54,234 nucleotides of DNA from Paeniroseomonas aquatica (GCF_030409335.1 NZ_JAUFPN010000167.1:1-54234), one strand, 5' to 3'; shown: positions 19,506 through 29,478, counted from the first letter of the stretch. Notes: generated from the sequence alone by a model not told the origin. Made by a program: numbers and translations.

Positions 19506-22394
19506 ATGGCCGGAGTGGATATCCTCGCGACTGCGATGACGGGCGCCAACGCCGCCTTCCTCGCCGATCTCTACGCCCGCTGGGCGGAAAAGCCCGACAG
19601 CGTCGATCCCTCCTTCGCCGAGCTCTTTGCCCTGCTCGATGACGACGCCAAGGCGGTGCTGGGCGATGCGGTCGGCGCCTCCTGGGCGCCGCGCTCGCGT
19701 GGCGGCTTCGCCCCCGAGCCCGAGGCGCCGCCGGCGGCCAAGGGCAAGCAGGCTTCGGCACCGGCCGCCGCGGCCGCCATTGACCCCGAGGTCATCCGCC
19801 GCGCCCAGCTCGATTCGATCCGCGCCCTGATGCTGATCCGCAGCTACCGCGTCCGCGGCCACCTGCATGCGCAGCTCGACCCGCTCGGCCTGCAGCAGCC
19901 GAAGCCGCACCAGGAGCTGGACCCGGAGTTCTGGGGCTTCACCGAGGCCGACATGGACCGGCCGGTCTTCATCAACGGCGTGCTCGGCCTGGATACCGCG
20001 ACGCCGCGCAAGATCATGGAGGTCTGCCGCGCGACCTATTGCGGGCCGATCGGCGTCGAGTTCATGCACATCCAGGCCCCGGACCAGAAGGCCTGGATCC
20101 AGCAGCACATGGAAGGCGCGCCCTGGAGCACCGCCTTCGACAAGGTGGGCAAGCGCCAGATCCTGGAGCAGCTGACCGAGGCCGAGGGCTTCGAGGCCTT
20201 CTGCGCCCGCAAATACGTCTCGACCAAGCGCTTCGGCCTCGAGGGCGGCGAGAGCACCATCCCGGCGATCCAGACCATCATCGAGAGCGCGGCCAAGGCC
20301 GGGGTGAACGAGATGGCGATCGGCATGGCCCACCGCGGCCGGCTGAACGTGCTGGTCAACGTGGTGAAGAAGGCCTTCACCCAGGTCTTCTCCGAGTTCA
20401 AGGGCGTCGGCGCCAACCCGGACGACGTCCAGGGCTCGGGCGACGTGAAGTACCACCTGGGCACCAGCACCGACATCGAGGTGGCCGGCCGCCCGGTGCA
20501 TCTCTCGCTGCAGCCCAATCCCTCGCATCTGGAAGCGGTCGATCCGGTGGTGGTCGGCAAGGTCCGGGCGCGGCAGGACATGGCCGGCGACACCAAGGGC
20601 CGGCATTCGGTCATGGCCATCCTGCTGCACGGCGATGCCGCCTTCGCCGGCCAGGGCCTGGTCTATGAGACCATGGCGATGAGCCAGCTCATCGGCTACC
20701 GCACCGGCGGCACCATCCACCTGGTGACCAACAACCAGATCGGCTTCACCACGGTGCCGGCGCATGCCTATTCCGGCCTCTACTGCACCGACATCGCCAA
20801 GGCGGTGCAGGCGCCGATCTGGCACGTGAACGGCGACAACCCGGAAGCGGTGGTCTTCGTCTCCCGGCTTGCGGCCGAGTTCCGCCAGACCTTCTCGACC
20901 GACGTGGTGATCGACATCGTCTGCTACCGCCGGCACGGCCACAACGAGAGCGACGAGCCGGCCTTCACCCAGCCGATCATGTATGCCCGCATCAAGGAGA
21001 TGCGGACCACCCGCACGCTCTACGCCGAGAAGCTGGCGGCGGAGGGCAGCGTCTCGGCCGAGGAGTCGAAGGCCATCCTGGATGCCTTCAACCAGCGGCT
21101 GGAGGAGGCGCATGAGGCGGCGCAGAACTTCAAGCCGAACAAGGCCGATTGGCTGGAAGGCCACTGGTCCGGGCTGAAGCCGATCGGCACCGACGAGCAG
21201 GTGGAGCAGCTGCACCCGACCGCGGTGCCGCTCGAGACCCTGCGGGAGGTCGGCGGCGCCCTGGCCCGGGTGCCGGAGGGCTTCGGGATCAACCCCAAGA
21301 TCGCCCGGCAGCTCGAGGCGAAACGCCAGGCGATCGAGACGGGCGAGGGCATCGACTGGGCGACCGGCGAGGCGCTGGGCTTCGGCACCCTGCTGCTGGA
21401 AGGCCACCGCGTCCGCCTCTCGGGCGAGGACGTGCAGCGCGGCACCTTCAGCCACCGCCACGCGGTGCTGGTCGATCAGGCGACCCAGGCGGAATACGTC
21501 CCGCTGAACAACATCCGCAGCGGCCAGCCGCGCTTCGAGGCCTTCAACAGCCTGCTGAGCGAGTTCGGCGTGCTCGGCTACGACTACGGCTATTCCCTGG
21601 CCGACCCGCATACGCTGGTGCTGTGGGAGGCGCAGTTCGGCGACTTCGCCAACGGCGCCCAGGTCATCATCGACCAGTTCATCGCCTCGGGCGAGACGAA
21701 GTGGCTGCGGATGTCCGGGCTGGTGATGCTGCTGCCGCATGGCTACGAGGGGCAGGGACCGGAGCATTCCTCGGCCCGGCTGGAGCGCTACCTGCAGCTC
21801 TGCGCCGAGCGGAACATGCGGGTCTGCAACCTGACCACCCCGGCCAACTACTTCCACGCGCTGCGCCGCCAGCTGAAGGCGAATTACCGCAAGCCGCTGG
21901 TGCTGATGACGCCGAAGTCGCTGCTGCGGCACAAGCTGGCGGTCAGCAGCCTGTCCGACTTCGGCCCGGGCAGCGCCTTCAAGTACGTCATCCCCGAGAT
22001 CGATGCGATCGCCCCCGAGGAGGCGGTGAAGCGCGTCGTGCTCTGCAGCGGCAAGGTCTACTACGACCTGCTGCAGGAACGCCGGGACAAGGGGGTGAAG
22101 GATGTCGCCATCATCCGGATGGAGCAGATCCACCCCTTCCCGCAGCAGAGCCTCAGCCAGGCCCTGGCCCCCTACCGCAACGCGGAGGTGGTCTGGTGCC
22201 AGGAGGAGCCGGAGAACATGGGCGCCTGGACCTTCGTGGACCGGCGGATCGAGAAGGTCCTGAAGGCCCTCGACATCAAGGCGAAGCGGCCCGACTACGT
22301 CGGCCGCGAGGATGCGGCGAGCCCGGCGACGGGTCTCGCCCGGGTACATCAGCAGCAGCAGGAAGCCCTGGTTCGGGCCGCGCTGGGACTGTGA
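19506..22394 (+). CDS. sucA: 2-Oxoglutarate dehydrogenase E1 component
   Basis: Thiamine-diphosphate-dependent E1 subunit (962 residues, normal for the family) of the 2-oxoglutarate dehydrogenase complex. The N-terminal region has the [20 protein letters not shown] motif that docks on E2. The catalytic core shows [29 protein letters not shown], the ThDP/Mg motif around [10 protein letters not shown], and [17 protein letters not shown]. The C-terminal part ends with [12 protein letters not shown] and [16 protein letters not shown], both typical. The E2 gene follows after 46 bases. GGAGAGAC precedes the start. Confidence 0.97.
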   Translation: MAGVDILATAMTGANAAFLADLYARWAEKPDSVDPSFAELFALLDDDAKAVLGDAVGASWAPRSRGGFAPEPEAPPAAKGKQASAPAAAAAIDPEVIRRAQLDSIRALMLIRSYRVRGHLHAQLDPLGLQQPKPHQELDPEFWGFTEADMDRPVFINGVLGLDTATPRKIMEVCRATYCGPIGVEFMHIQAPDQKAWIQQHMEGAPWSTAFDKVGKRQILEQLTEAEGFEAFCARKYVSTKRFGLEGGESTIPAIQTIIESAAKAGVNEMAIGMAHRGRLNVLVNVVKKAFTQVFSEFKGVGANPDDVQGSGDVKYHLGTSTDIEVAGRPVHLSLQPNPSHLEAVDPVVVGKVRARQDMAGDTKGRHSVMAILLHGDAAFAGQGLVYETMAMSQLIGYRTGGTIHLVTNNQIGFTTVPAHAYSGLYCTDIAKAVQAPIWHVNGDNPEAVVFVSRLAAEFRQTFSTDVVIDIVCYRRHGHNESDEPAFTQPIMYARIKEMRTTRTLYAEKLAAEGSVSAEESKAILDAFNQRLEEAHEAAQNFKPNKADWLEGHWSGLKPIGTDEQVEQLHPTAVPLETLREVGGALARVPEGFGINPKIARQLEAKRQAIETGEGIDWATGEALGFGTLLLEGHRVRLSGEDVQRGTFSHRHAVLVDQATQAEYVPLNNIRSGQPRFEAFNSLLSEFGVLGYDYGYSLADPHTLVLWEAQFGDFANGAQVIIDQFIASGETKWLRMSGLVMLLPHGYEGQGPEHSSARLERYLQLCAERNMRVCNLTTPANYFHALRRQLKANYRKPLVLMTPKSLLRHKLAVSSLSDFGPGSAFKYVIPEIDAIAPEEAVKRVVLCSGKVYYDLLQERRDKGVKDVAIIRMEQIHPFPQQSLSQALAPYRNAEVVWCQEEPENMGAWTFVDRRIEKVLKALDIKAKRPDYVGREDAASPATGLARVHQQQQEALVRAALGL

Positions 22395-22440
22395 CGGTCT
22401 TGGTTCGACTGGCGCGACCATGGATGGGAAGGCGATAGAG

Positions 22441-23685
22441 ATGGCGACGGATATTCTGGTACCCACCCTGGGCGAGAGCGTCAGCAGCGCGACCGTGGCC
22501 CGCTGGCTGAAGAAGGCCGGGGAGCAGGTGGCGGTCGACGAGCCGCTGGTCGAGCTCGAGACCGACAAGGTGACGGTGGAGGTTCCCTCCCCGACCGCCG
22601 GGGTCATCGAGTCGATCGCCGCCGACGAGGGGGCCGAGGTGGTGCCGGGTGCGGTGCTGGGCGTGATCGGCGCCGCCGGTGCCGGCGCCGCGGCCAAGCC
22701 GGCCGCGGCCAAGCCGGCGCCGGCCCCGGCGCCCGCCGTCGCGGCGCAACCCAAGGTCGAGGAGCCGCGGGTTCCGGCCGGCCCGGTCGCGGTGCCGGGC
22801 GCGCCGCATGCGCCGCTGCCCGCCGCCGCCAAGATGATGGCCGAGAACAAGGTGAGCGCCGAGCAGCTCGGCGCCGGCACCGCCAAGGACGGCCGGATCA
22901 GCAAGGGCGACGTGCTCGACTTCCTGTCCCGCCCCGCCGCGGCCCCGGCCGCCGCGCCGGCGGCCAAGGCGCCCCGCCCGGCCGATGCCGGCGAGGAGCG
23001 GGTGAAGATGACCCGGCTGCGCATCACCATCGCCCGCCGGCTGAAGGAGGCGCAGAACACCGCCGCCATGCTGACCACCTTCAACGAGGTGGACATGGGC
23101 GCGGCGATGGCGCTGCGGAGCGAGTACCGCGACGCCTTCGAGAAGAAGCACGGCGTGAAGCTCGGCTTCATGTCCTTCTTCGTGAAGGCCTGCGTCGCCG
23201 CGCTGAAGGAATTCCCGGCGGTCAACGCCGAGATCGACGGCGACGAGGTGGTCTACAAGCACTTCGTCCACATGGGCATCGCGGTCGGCGGCCCGAACGG
23301 GCTGGTGGTGCCGGTGCTGCGCAACGCCGACGACATGGGTTTCGCCACCATCGAGAAGACCATCGGCGCCTTCGGCAAGCGGGTCCGCGACGGCCAGCTG
23401 AAGCTGGAGGAGATGACCGGCGGCAGCTTCACCATCACCAACGGCGGGATCTACGGCAGCCTGATGAGCACGCCGATCCTGAACCCGCCGCAGTCGGGCA
23501 TCCTCGGGATGCACAAGATCCAGGAGCGGCCGATGGTGGTCGGCGGCAAGATCGAGATCCGGCCGATGATGTACCTGGCGCTGAGCTACGACCACCGGAT
23601 CGTCGACGGCAAGGAGGCGGTCAGCTTCCTGGTGCGGGTGAAGGAAAGCATCGAGGATCCGCGCCGCCTGATGCTCGACATCTGA
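22441..23685 (+). CDS. sucB: Dihydrolipoyl succinyltransferase, E2 of 2-oxoglutarate dehydrogenase
   Basis: E2 core subunit (414 residues). The lipoyl domain is residues 1-77 with the lipoylated Lys43 in [10 protein letters not shown]. An Ala/Pro-rich linker follows, then the E1/E3-binding domain (about 125-160, [16 protein letters not shown]). The catalytic domain starts near 180 with the active-site His385 in [13 protein letters not shown]. The start at 22441 gives the standard [14 protein letters not shown]; an in-frame ATG 7 codons upstream would precede a less typical N-terminus. No lpd (E3) gene follows, unlike many related operons. A terminator hairpin ends the unit. Confidence 0.97.
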   Translation: MATDILVPTLGESVSSATVARWLKKAGEQVAVDEPLVELETDKVTVEVPSPTAGVIESIAADEGAEVVPGAVLGVIGAAGAGAAAKPAAAKPAPAPAPAVAAQPKVEEPRVPAGPVAVPGAPHAPLPAAAKMMAENKVSAEQLGAGTAKDGRISKGDVLDFLSRPAAAPAAAPAAKAPRPADAGEERVKMTRLRITIARRLKEAQNTAAMLTTFNEVDMGAAMALRSEYRDAFEKKHGVKLGFMSFFVKACVAALKEFPAVNAEIDGDEVVYKHFVHMGIAVGGPNGLVVPVLRNADDMGFATIEKTIGAFGKRVRDGQLKLEEMTGGSFTITNGGIYGSLMSTPILNPPQSGILGMHKIQERPMVVGGKIEIRPMMYLALSYDHRIVDGKEAVSFLVRVKESIEDPRRLMLDI

Positions 23686-23704
23686 GCATCACCCCGGGGC
23701 ATTG

Positions 23705-23732
23705 AGCGGTGCCGGTCCTGGCCGGCACCGCT
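23705..23732 (+). terminator. Terminator hairpin after sucB
   Basis: An 11-bp perfect stem (AGCGGTGCCGG with CCGGCACCGCT) encloses a TCCTGG loop, 19 bases after the sucB stop codon. It is followed by TCCTCC, not a clean T-run. It likely ends the mdh-suc transcript. Confidence 0.65.
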
Positions 23733-23846
23733 TCCTCCGCGCATCGCGCCGGGCATTCTGCTAGACTTCTGCAACCGGGCCGGCCCCTTGCCGGACCTCC
23801 GGCGCGCGCCACGGCGCCGCGCCGTCACCCACGCCGGGAGAGTACG

Positions 23847-24128
23847 ATGCGTTCCTTCGATGGCCAGTTCTCCGACAACCGACCGCTGAAGCGGACCCGG
23901 GAGGAGAAGATGCGCCAGCTGGCCGAGCTGAAGGAGACCTGGCATTCGATGAAGCCGCATACTTCGCCGGAGCTGCGGACCTCCATCGCCGCCAAGATCC
24001 GGGAATTGATGGCCGAGCTGGCCGCCCCGCCGCCGCCGCCGCGGGAGCGCCGCGGGCCGCCGCACCAGGAACAGTTCGGCACCGGCCCCCGCGTGCCGCG
24101 CCGGCCACGCCCGCCGCGCGACATCTGA
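23847..24128 (+). CDS. Small charged hypothetical protein (93 aa)
   Basis: A 93-residue cytosolic protein. Residues 13-60 are rich in Arg, Lys, Glu and Leu and likely form one or two helices (REEKMRQLAELKETW, then SIAAKIRELMAEL). The rest is a Pro/Arg-rich tail with a PPPPP run. I do not recognise a family. GGGAGAG upstream of ATG 23847 gives a good ribosome site. It stands alone between the suc terminator and a second hairpin (24134-24160). The helical part could be a coiled coil or an RNA- or protein-binding segment; that is inference from composition. Confidence 0.55.
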   Translation: MRSFDGQFSDNRPLKRTREEKMRQLAELKETWHSMKPHTSPELRTSIAAKIRELMAELAAPPPPPRERRGPPHQEQFGTGPRVPRRPRPPRDI

Positions 24129-24133
24129 CGACT

Positions 24134-24160
24134 CCGGCGCGGGGCTTTTCCCTGCGCCGG
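24134..24160 (+). terminator. Hairpin terminator after the small charged protein
   Basis: CCGGCGCGGGG pairs with CCCTGCGCCGG (11 bp, one G-T pair) around a CTTTT loop. It begins five bases after the stop codon at 24128. Confidence 0.5.
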
Positions 24161-24228
24161 CTTCGGCGCATGCTCCTGCCGGGACGGGAACGACATGGCG
24201 CCGCCGGGTCTCACCCCTGCCCTGTGAT

Positions 24229-24257
24229 TTGCAGATGCCACGCGTTCGCATCTACAA
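24229..24257. promoter_or_regulatory. Inverted repeat in the feoA leader, candidate iron-regulator site or hairpin
   Basis: TTGCAGATGC and GCATCTACAA are near-perfect inverted repeats (9 of 10 pairs) separated by nine bases, 24 bases before the feoA start. It could be an operator for an iron-responsive repressor (Fur, Irr or RirA class), or an mRNA hairpin placed over the translation start region. It does not clearly match any consensus I can recall. Confidence 0.4.
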
Positions 24258-24281
24258 GGGGGGCAACCGGCCAGGTCCCGC

Positions 24282-24587
24282 ATGTCCATCACCTTCGATG
24301 CCGCCATCGCAGATATCCGCCCGGCGCCTGCCATCTGCGCCCTGGGCTCGGCCCGACCCGGTTTCCGCGGCCGGATCCGCGGGTTGCGCGCCTTCGAGTC
24401 CGGCGGCCTGCCGGCCGAGGAAATCGAGCGCCGGCTGCTGGAGCTCGGCTTCGTCGAGGGCGCCCAGGTCGAGATCCTGCACCAGGGCCTGTTCGGCGGC
24501 GACCCGATCGCCGTCCGGGTGGATGCCGCGACCATCGCGCTGCGCCGGCGCGAGGCGGCGGCTATCCTGGTGGAGCCGCTTGAGTAG
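24282..24587 (+). CDS. feoA: Ferrous iron transport protein FeoA
   Basis: A 101-residue small SH3-like protein that assists the FeoB ferrous iron transporter on the cytoplasmic side. The FeoA core begins near residue 33. The pattern LLELGFVEGAQVEILHQGLFGGDPIAVRV is typical (L-GF--G--V----------P--V-V), followed by the closing IALRRREAAAILVEPL. The first 30 residues are an extra segment beyond the usual 75-85 residue FeoA. There is no strong ribosome site right at ATG 24282; AAGGGGGG is about 20 bases upstream. It overlaps no other gene and lies 6 bases before feoB. Confidence 0.88.
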   Translation: MSITFDAAIADIRPAPAICALGSARPGFRGRIRGLRAFESGGLPAEEIERRLLELGFVEGAQVEILHQGLFGGDPIAVRVDAATIALRRREAAAILVEPLE

Positions 24588-24593
24588 CGCCCG

Positions 24594-26504
24594 ATGAACA
24601 TCCTGGCCCAGGCGCAGCGCGACCTGCGGGTCGCCCTGGTGGGCAACCCGAACTGCGGCAAGACCGCCCTGTTCAATGCCCTGACCGGCAGCCGCCAGCA
24701 TGTCGCCAACTACCCCGGCGTCACGGTGGAGCGGAAGGAGGGCGGGCTCACCACCCCCGCCGGCCGCCGCGTGCTGCTGCTGGACCTGCCCGGCACCTAT
24801 TCGCTCCGCGCCCGCAGCCCGGATGAGGTCGTCACCCGCGACGTGGTGCTGGGCACCCAGGACGCGGTGCCGCCGCCGGACCTGCTGATCTGTGTCGCCG
24901 ACGCCACCAACCTGCGGCTCGGGTTGCGGCTGGCGCTGGAGCTCAAGCAGACCGGCCGGCCGATCCTGCTGGCGCTGAACATGTTCGACATCGCCCGGCA
25001 CCGCGGGCTGGAGATCGACACGGACCGCCTGGCGGCCGAGCTCGGCCTGCCGGTCGTCACCGCCGTCGCGGTGCGGCGCGGCGGCACCGCGGCGCTGCTG
25101 GAGGCGCTCGACCGGCGCGGCGACCTGGCCGAGGCGCCGCTGGCCACCACCACCTGGACCCCGCCGGATGCGACCGGCATCCGCCGGCTGCAGCAGGAGG
25201 CCGACCGCATCCTCCAGGCCACGGTCCGGGCGCCGGACCGGCGGGATGCCGTCACCCGCCGGCTGGACGCGGTGCTGCTGCACCCGGTGGCGGGGCTGGC
25301 CATTCTGCTGGCGGTGCTCTTCCTGATGTTCCAGGCGGTCTTCGCCTGGGCGCAGCCGGCGATGGACGTGATCGACGGCGGCTTCCAGGCGCTCGGCGTG
25401 CTGGTGGGCGGGCTGCTGCCGGCGGAGGGCGCGCTCGGCCTGCTGCGGAGCTTCGTGCAGGACGGGCTGATCGCCGGCGTCGGCAGCGTGCTGGTCTTCC
25501 TGCCGCAGATCCTGATCCTGTTCCTCTTCATCCTCCTGCTGGAGGATTTCGGCTACATGGCCCGGGCCGCCTTCCTGATGGACCGGATCATGGGCGGCGC
25601 CGGGCTGCACGGCCGGGCCTTCATCCCGCTGCTGTCGAGCTTCGCCTGCGCCATCCCGGGCATCATGGCGACGCGGGTCATCGACAGCCGGCGGGACCGG
25701 CTGGCCACCATCCTGGTGGCGCCGCTGATGACGTGTTCGGCGCGGATCCCGGTCTATACGCTGATCATCGGCGCCTTCATCCCGGACCGGCCGGTCGGCA
25801 CCGGGGCCTGGGGCTGGATCGGGCTGCAGGGGCTGGTCATGTTCGGCCTCTATGCCGCCGGCATCGCCAGCGCGCTGATCATGTCCTTCGTGTTCAAGCG
25901 GCTGCTCTGGCGGGGAACGCCGAGCGAGCCCTTCATGCTGGAGCTGCCGGACTACAAGCTGCCGCGCTGGCGCAACGTGCTGCTGGCGCTGTGGCAGCGG
26001 GCCCAGGCCTTCCTGCGCCGGGCCGGGACCATCATCCTCTCGATGATGGTGGTGATCTGGTTCCTTTCCTCGGTGCCGCGGCCGCCGGAGGGGGCGGACC
26101 GCCCCGACATCGAGTACAGCCTCGCCTATGGCATCGGCCACCTGGTGGAGCCGGTGCTGCGGCCGATCGGCTTCAACTGGCAGATCGGCGTGGCGCTGAT
26201 CCCCGGCATGGCGGCGCGGGAAGTGGCCGTCGCCTCGCTCGGCACCGTCTATGCCGTGCAGGATGCCGAGGAGGATGCGGCCCAGCTCGGCCAGGCCCTG
26301 GCCGGGAAGTGGAGCCTGGCGACGGCGCTGGCCTTCCTCGCCTGGTACATCTTCGCCCCGCAATGCGTGGCGACGCTCAGCGTCATCCGGCGGGAGACCG
26401 GCAGCCGCGGCTGGATGTGGTTCAGCTTCGGCTACATGCTGGCGCTGGCCTATGCGGCGGCCTTCATCACCTTCCAGACCGCGCGGGCGCTGGGCGCGGG
26501 CTAG
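24594..26504 (+). CDS. feoB: Ferrous iron transport protein FeoB
   Basis: Inner-membrane Fe2+ transporter (636 residues) with an N-terminal G domain. G1 is GNPNCGKT at residues 17-24; G3 is DLPGTYSL; G4 is NMFD, the usual FeoB form. A helical domain follows to about residue 220. The membrane part has the two paired Gate regions: FLPQILILFLFILLLEDFGYMARAAF with the SSFACAIPGIMATR and MTCSARIPVY motifs, and a second half with WYIFAPQCVATLSVIRRETGS. It is shorter than the E. coli protein (773), but such short FeoB proteins are common in alphaproteobacteria. There is no feoC. The last bases overlap the end of the convergent EcsC gene. Confidence 0.96.
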   Translation: MNILAQAQRDLRVALVGNPNCGKTALFNALTGSRQHVANYPGVTVERKEGGLTTPAGRRVLLLDLPGTYSLRARSPDEVVTRDVVLGTQDAVPPPDLLICVADATNLRLGLRLALELKQTGRPILLALNMFDIARHRGLEIDTDRLAAELGLPVVTAVAVRRGGTAALLEALDRRGDLAEAPLATTTWTPPDATGIRRLQQEADRILQATVRAPDRRDAVTRRLDAVLLHPVAGLAILLAVLFLMFQAVFAWAQPAMDVIDGGFQALGVLVGGLLPAEGALGLLRSFVQDGLIAGVGSVLVFLPQILILFLFILLLEDFGYMARAAFLMDRIMGGAGLHGRAFIPLLSSFACAIPGIMATRVIDSRRDRLATILVAPLMTCSARIPVYTLIIGAFIPDRPVGTGAWGWIGLQGLVMFGLYAAGIASALIMSFVFKRLLWRGTPSEPFMLELPDYKLPRWRNVLLALWQRAQAFLRRAGTIILSMMVVIWFLSSVPRPPEGADRPDIEYSLAYGIGHLVEPVLRPIGFNWQIGVALIPGMAAREVAVASLGTVYAVQDAEEDAAQLGQALAGKWSLATALAFLAWYIFAPQCVATLSVIRRETGSRGWMWFSFGYMLALAYAAAFITFQTARALGAG

Positions 26505-27343
26505 GCCGCCGTCCCGCGCCGGATCGCCTCGTAACCCGCCTTCACCAGCGCCGGGCCATGCACCCGCTCCAGCCGGCGGATGGTGAAATGCGCCCGGGCG
26601 ATGCCGGAGAAATGCTCGAGGAAGGCGATGTTCACCGCCGCGCCGCCGGCCGCACCGACCACCGGCGCCGCCTGGGCCGAGAGCTTCAGCGCCACCGGCC
26701 CGCCGAAGCGCGCCGCGATGGCGCCGAGGAAGCCCGGCAGCATGGCCCCCAGCCCGCGGCCGACCGCGCCCTTCAGCGCCTCGGTCAGGGCGATCCGCAA
26801 TACGAAATAGCCGCTTTCGGCCTCGGTATCGGCCGGGTCGCGGCCGCCGAGGGCGAAGACCTGCAGGCATTCCGCCTGGATCAGCGGGTCGCTGAGGTCC
26901 TCGCCTTCCTCGGCGGCGATCGCCGCGATGCGCCGCAGCAGCAGCGTGGTCGAGACCGGCAGCTCGACCAGCGTCCCCGGCAGGCCGAAGGCACCCCCGG
27001 CGGCGCCCGAGGCGGCGAGCAGGCCGCGATGCAGCCAGCTGCCCGAGAGCGGCGTCGGGTTGCGCGCGGGGTCGCTGCGCATCGCCGCGCCCATCGCGGT
27101 CTCGAGCGCGCGGCGCACCGCCCCGTCGATCATCCGCTGCGCGGCCTCGGGCAGCCGGCGCTTCAGCGCCTCCACCGAGCCGCCGACCAGGGCGGCGAGC
27201 CGCACCGGCAGGGAGGTGCCCTCGAGGATGGCGACGGCCCCGGCGAGCGCCGCCTGATCGTCGCTGTGGAGGCCGGCGAGGGCGGGCAGGCTTCGGCCGT
27301 TCGAGGCGTCGCCGGACAGGGCCTGGGGGGATTCTGGGATCAT
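26501..27343 (-). CDS. EcsC family protein
   Basis: A 280-residue protein of the EcsC family, named after a Bacillus gene next to an ABC transporter; its role is unknown. The blocks seen are LSGSWLHRGLLAASGAAGGAFGLPGTLVELPVSTTLLLR and IQAECLQVFALGG, both typical. Gly/Ala-rich hydrophobic stretches around residues 100-130 and 200-225 suggest membrane association. It converges on feoB with a 4-base overlap of the coding ends, so any read-through would make antisense to feoB. Divergent from the molybdopterin oxidoreductase with 74 bases between. Confidence 0.75.
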   Translation of the reverse strand: MIPESPQALSGDASNGRSLPALAGLHSDDQAALAGAVAILEGTSLPVRLAALVGGSVEALKRRLPEAAQRMIDGAVRRALETAMGAAMRSDPARNPTPLSGSWLHRGLLAASGAAGGAFGLPGTLVELPVSTTLLLRRIAAIAAEEGEDLSDPLIQAECLQVFALGGRDPADTEAESGYFVLRIALTEALKGAVGRGLGAMLPGFLGAIAARFGGPVALKLSAQAAPVVGAAGGAAVNIAFLEHFSGIARAHFTIRRLERVHGPALVKAGYEAIRRGTAA

Positions 27344-27417
27344 GCCAGCAACAACCTCCGGGGTGGCGCCGGGTTCGGCGCGGCGCCAGGATGAGGACGA
27401 ATTGAAGGAGCAGTCGC

Positions 27418-29478
27418 ATGGACGGCAGCCTCGCCCCCCGGATCGTCCGCACCGCCTGCCCGCACGACTGCCCGAGCGCCTGCGTGCTGGAGGTGGAGCG
27501 GCTGTCGCCGACGCGCATCGGCCGGGTGCGCGGCTCCGCCGCCTACGACTACACGGCCGGGACCTGCTGCGCCAAGGTCGCCCGCTATGCCGAGCGGGTG
27601 CATCACCCGGGGAGGCTGACGCAGCCGCTGCAGCGGGTCGGGCCGAAGGGCTCGGGGCAATTCGCGCCGATCGGCTGGGACGCGGCGCTCGACCGCATCG
27701 CTGAAGCCTTCAGGGCGGCCACGGCCCGGCATGGGCCGGAGGCGGTCTGGCCCTACCACAGCGGCGGGACGCTCGGCGTGCTCGGCCGCTGGGGGCTCGA
27801 CCGGCTGCGGCACGTGATGGGCTATTCGCGGCAGAAGTCGACCATCTGCATCACCCCGGCCGAGATGGGCTGGAAGGCCGGGCACGGCGCGGCGCGCGGC
27901 GCCGACCCGCGCGGGGTGGCGGAGGCGGATGTCATCCTGATGTGGGGCGGCAACCCGGTCTCGACCCAGGTCAACCTGATGGCGCATATCCAGCGGGCGC
28001 GGAAGCGGCGCGGGGCGAAGCTGGTGGTGGTGGATGCCTACCGCTCGCCGAGCATCGAGGCGGCCGACATCGGACTGATCCTGCGCCCCGGCACCGATGC
28101 GGCGCTGGCGCTCGCCATGATGGCGGTGGCGCTCGAGGAGGGCGCGGCGGATCGCGCGTTCCTGGCCGCCCATACCGACTGGGATGCGGCGGTGGAGGCG
28201 CATATCCGCAGGCACACTCCGGCCTGGGCGGCCGAGGTCACCGGCGTGCCGGAGGCGGATATCCTCGCCCTGGCGCGGCTCTATGCCGGGACGAAGCGCT
28301 GCTTCCTGCGCGCCGGCGTCGGCTTCACCCGGGCGCGGAACGGCGCGGCCACCATGCATGCCGTCTCCTGCCTCGCCGCCCTGACCGGAAGCTGGCTGCA
28401 CCAGGGCGGCGGCGGCTTCTTCTACGCGCTGGACGGCTGGGGCCTCGACACCCGCCTCGCCTGGGGCAGCGACCTGATCGACCCGAAAATCCGCGTGCTG
28501 GACCAGTCCCGCATCGGCGCGGTGCTGGCCGGGGAGGCGCTGGCCGGCGGCCCGCCGGTGGCGGCGATGCTGATCCAGAACGCCAACAGCGCCGAGGTCG
28601 CCCCCGACAGCCACGCCGTCCGCCGCGGCCTGCTGCGGGAGGATCTCTTCGTCGCGGTGCATGAGCATTTCATGACCCCGACCGCGGCGCTGGCCGATAT
28701 CGTCCTGCCCGCGACCACCTTCCTCGAGCACGACGACCTCTACCTGGGCCTTGGCCATACCGCGCTGACGGTGGGGCCGCGGGTGATCGAACCGGTGGGG
28801 GAGGCGCGCAGCAACCACGCCGTGGTCTGCGCCCTGGCCGCGCGGCTGGGGGCCGAGCATCCCGGCTTCGGCATGACCGAGGTGGAGGTGCTGGACGCGA
28901 CGCTGCGGAGTTCCGGCAAGGGGAGCTGGGCCGCGGCGACGGCCGCCGGCTTCATCCCGGCGGCGAATGAGATCGCGGTGGGCGAGGCCTTCGCCGGCTT
29001 CCCGCAGCCCGACGGGCGGTTCCGCTTCAAGCCGGACTGGCCGGCGCTCGGCCCCTATGCCGCAGGCATGCCGGGGCTGCCGAGCTACTGGCTGAACCTG
29101 GAGGAGGCGGCGGAGGCGACGCCCTTCCGCCTCATCACCCCGCCGGCGCGGAGCTTCCTCAATACCAGCTTCACCGAGACGCCGGGCTCCCGCAGCCGGG
29201 AGGGCGGCCCGGCGCTGCGGCTGCATCCCGCGGACGCGGACCGGCTCGGCATCGCCGATGGCGCCCGGGTGCGGATCGGCAATGCCCGCGGTGCGCTGAC
29301 CCTGACCGCGATGCGCTTCGACGGCCTGCTGACCGGCGTGCTGGCGGTGGAGGGCATCTCGCCCAGCGCCGACTTCCCCGAGGGCATCGGCATCAACGCC
29401 CTGGTCGGCGCCGATCCGGTGGCTCCGGCCGGCGGCGTCGCCTTCCACGACATCGCGGTCTGGCTACGGCCGGCCTAG
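27418..29478 (+). CDS. Molybdopterin oxidoreductase, single-subunit, unknown substrate
   Basis: A 686-residue protein of the DMSO-reductase superfamily. The N-terminal Fe4S4 domain has Cys14, Cys18 and Cys22 (CPHDCPSAC) and a CC pair at residues 50-51 followed by AK, the standard 4Fe-4S arrangement. The Mo-bis-PGD core has MWGGNPVSTQVNLMAHI, VDAYRSPS and LRPGTDAALALAMM. The Cys in STICITPAEMG is a candidate Mo ligand. The C-terminal molydopterin dinucleotide-binding domain starts near residue 560 (LHPADADRLGIADGARVRI). There is no TAT signal, so it is cytoplasmic, and no Fe-S or membrane subunit is adjacent. The substrate cannot be named. GAAGGAG precedes the start. Its end overlaps the next gene's end by 15 bases. 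Confidence 0.85.
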   Translation: MDGSLAPRIVRTACPHDCPSACVLEVERLSPTRIGRVRGSAAYDYTAGTCCAKVARYAERVHHPGRLTQPLQRVGPKGSGQFAPIGWDAALDRIAEAFRAATARHGPEAVWPYHSGGTLGVLGRWGLDRLRHVMGYSRQKSTICITPAEMGWKAGHGAARGADPRGVAEADVILMWGGNPVSTQVNLMAHIQRARKRRGAKLVVVDAYRSPSIEAADIGLILRPGTDAALALAMMAVALEEGAADRAFLAAHTDWDAAVEAHIRRHTPAWAAEVTGVPEADILALARLYAGTKRCFLRAGVGFTRARNGAATMHAVSCLAALTGSWLHQGGGGFFYALDGWGLDTRLAWGSDLIDPKIRVLDQSRIGAVLAGEALAGGPPVAAMLIQNANSAEVAPDSHAVRRGLLREDLFVAVHEHFMTPTAALADIVLPATTFLEHDDLYLGLGHTALTVGPRVIEPVGEARSNHAVVCALAARLGAEHPGFGMTEVEVLDATLRSSGKGSWAAATAAGFIPAANEIAVGEAFAGFPQPDGRFRFKPDWPALGPYAAGMPGLPSYWLNLEEAAEATPFRLITPPARSFLNTSFTETPGSRSREGGPALRLHPADADRLGIADGARVRIGNARGALTLTAMRFDGLLTGVLAVEGISPSADFPEGIGINALVGADPVAPAGGVAFHDIAVWLRPA

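Noticed and set aside
19416-23225. 1269-codon open frame on the minus strand opposite sucA-sucB
   Set aside because: Composition and position show it to be a shadow of the SucA and SucB genes.
24252-27518. 1088-codon minus-strand frame opposite feoAB
   Set aside because: Antisense shadow of feoA/feoB and of the EcsC gene in another frame; no domain is recognisable.
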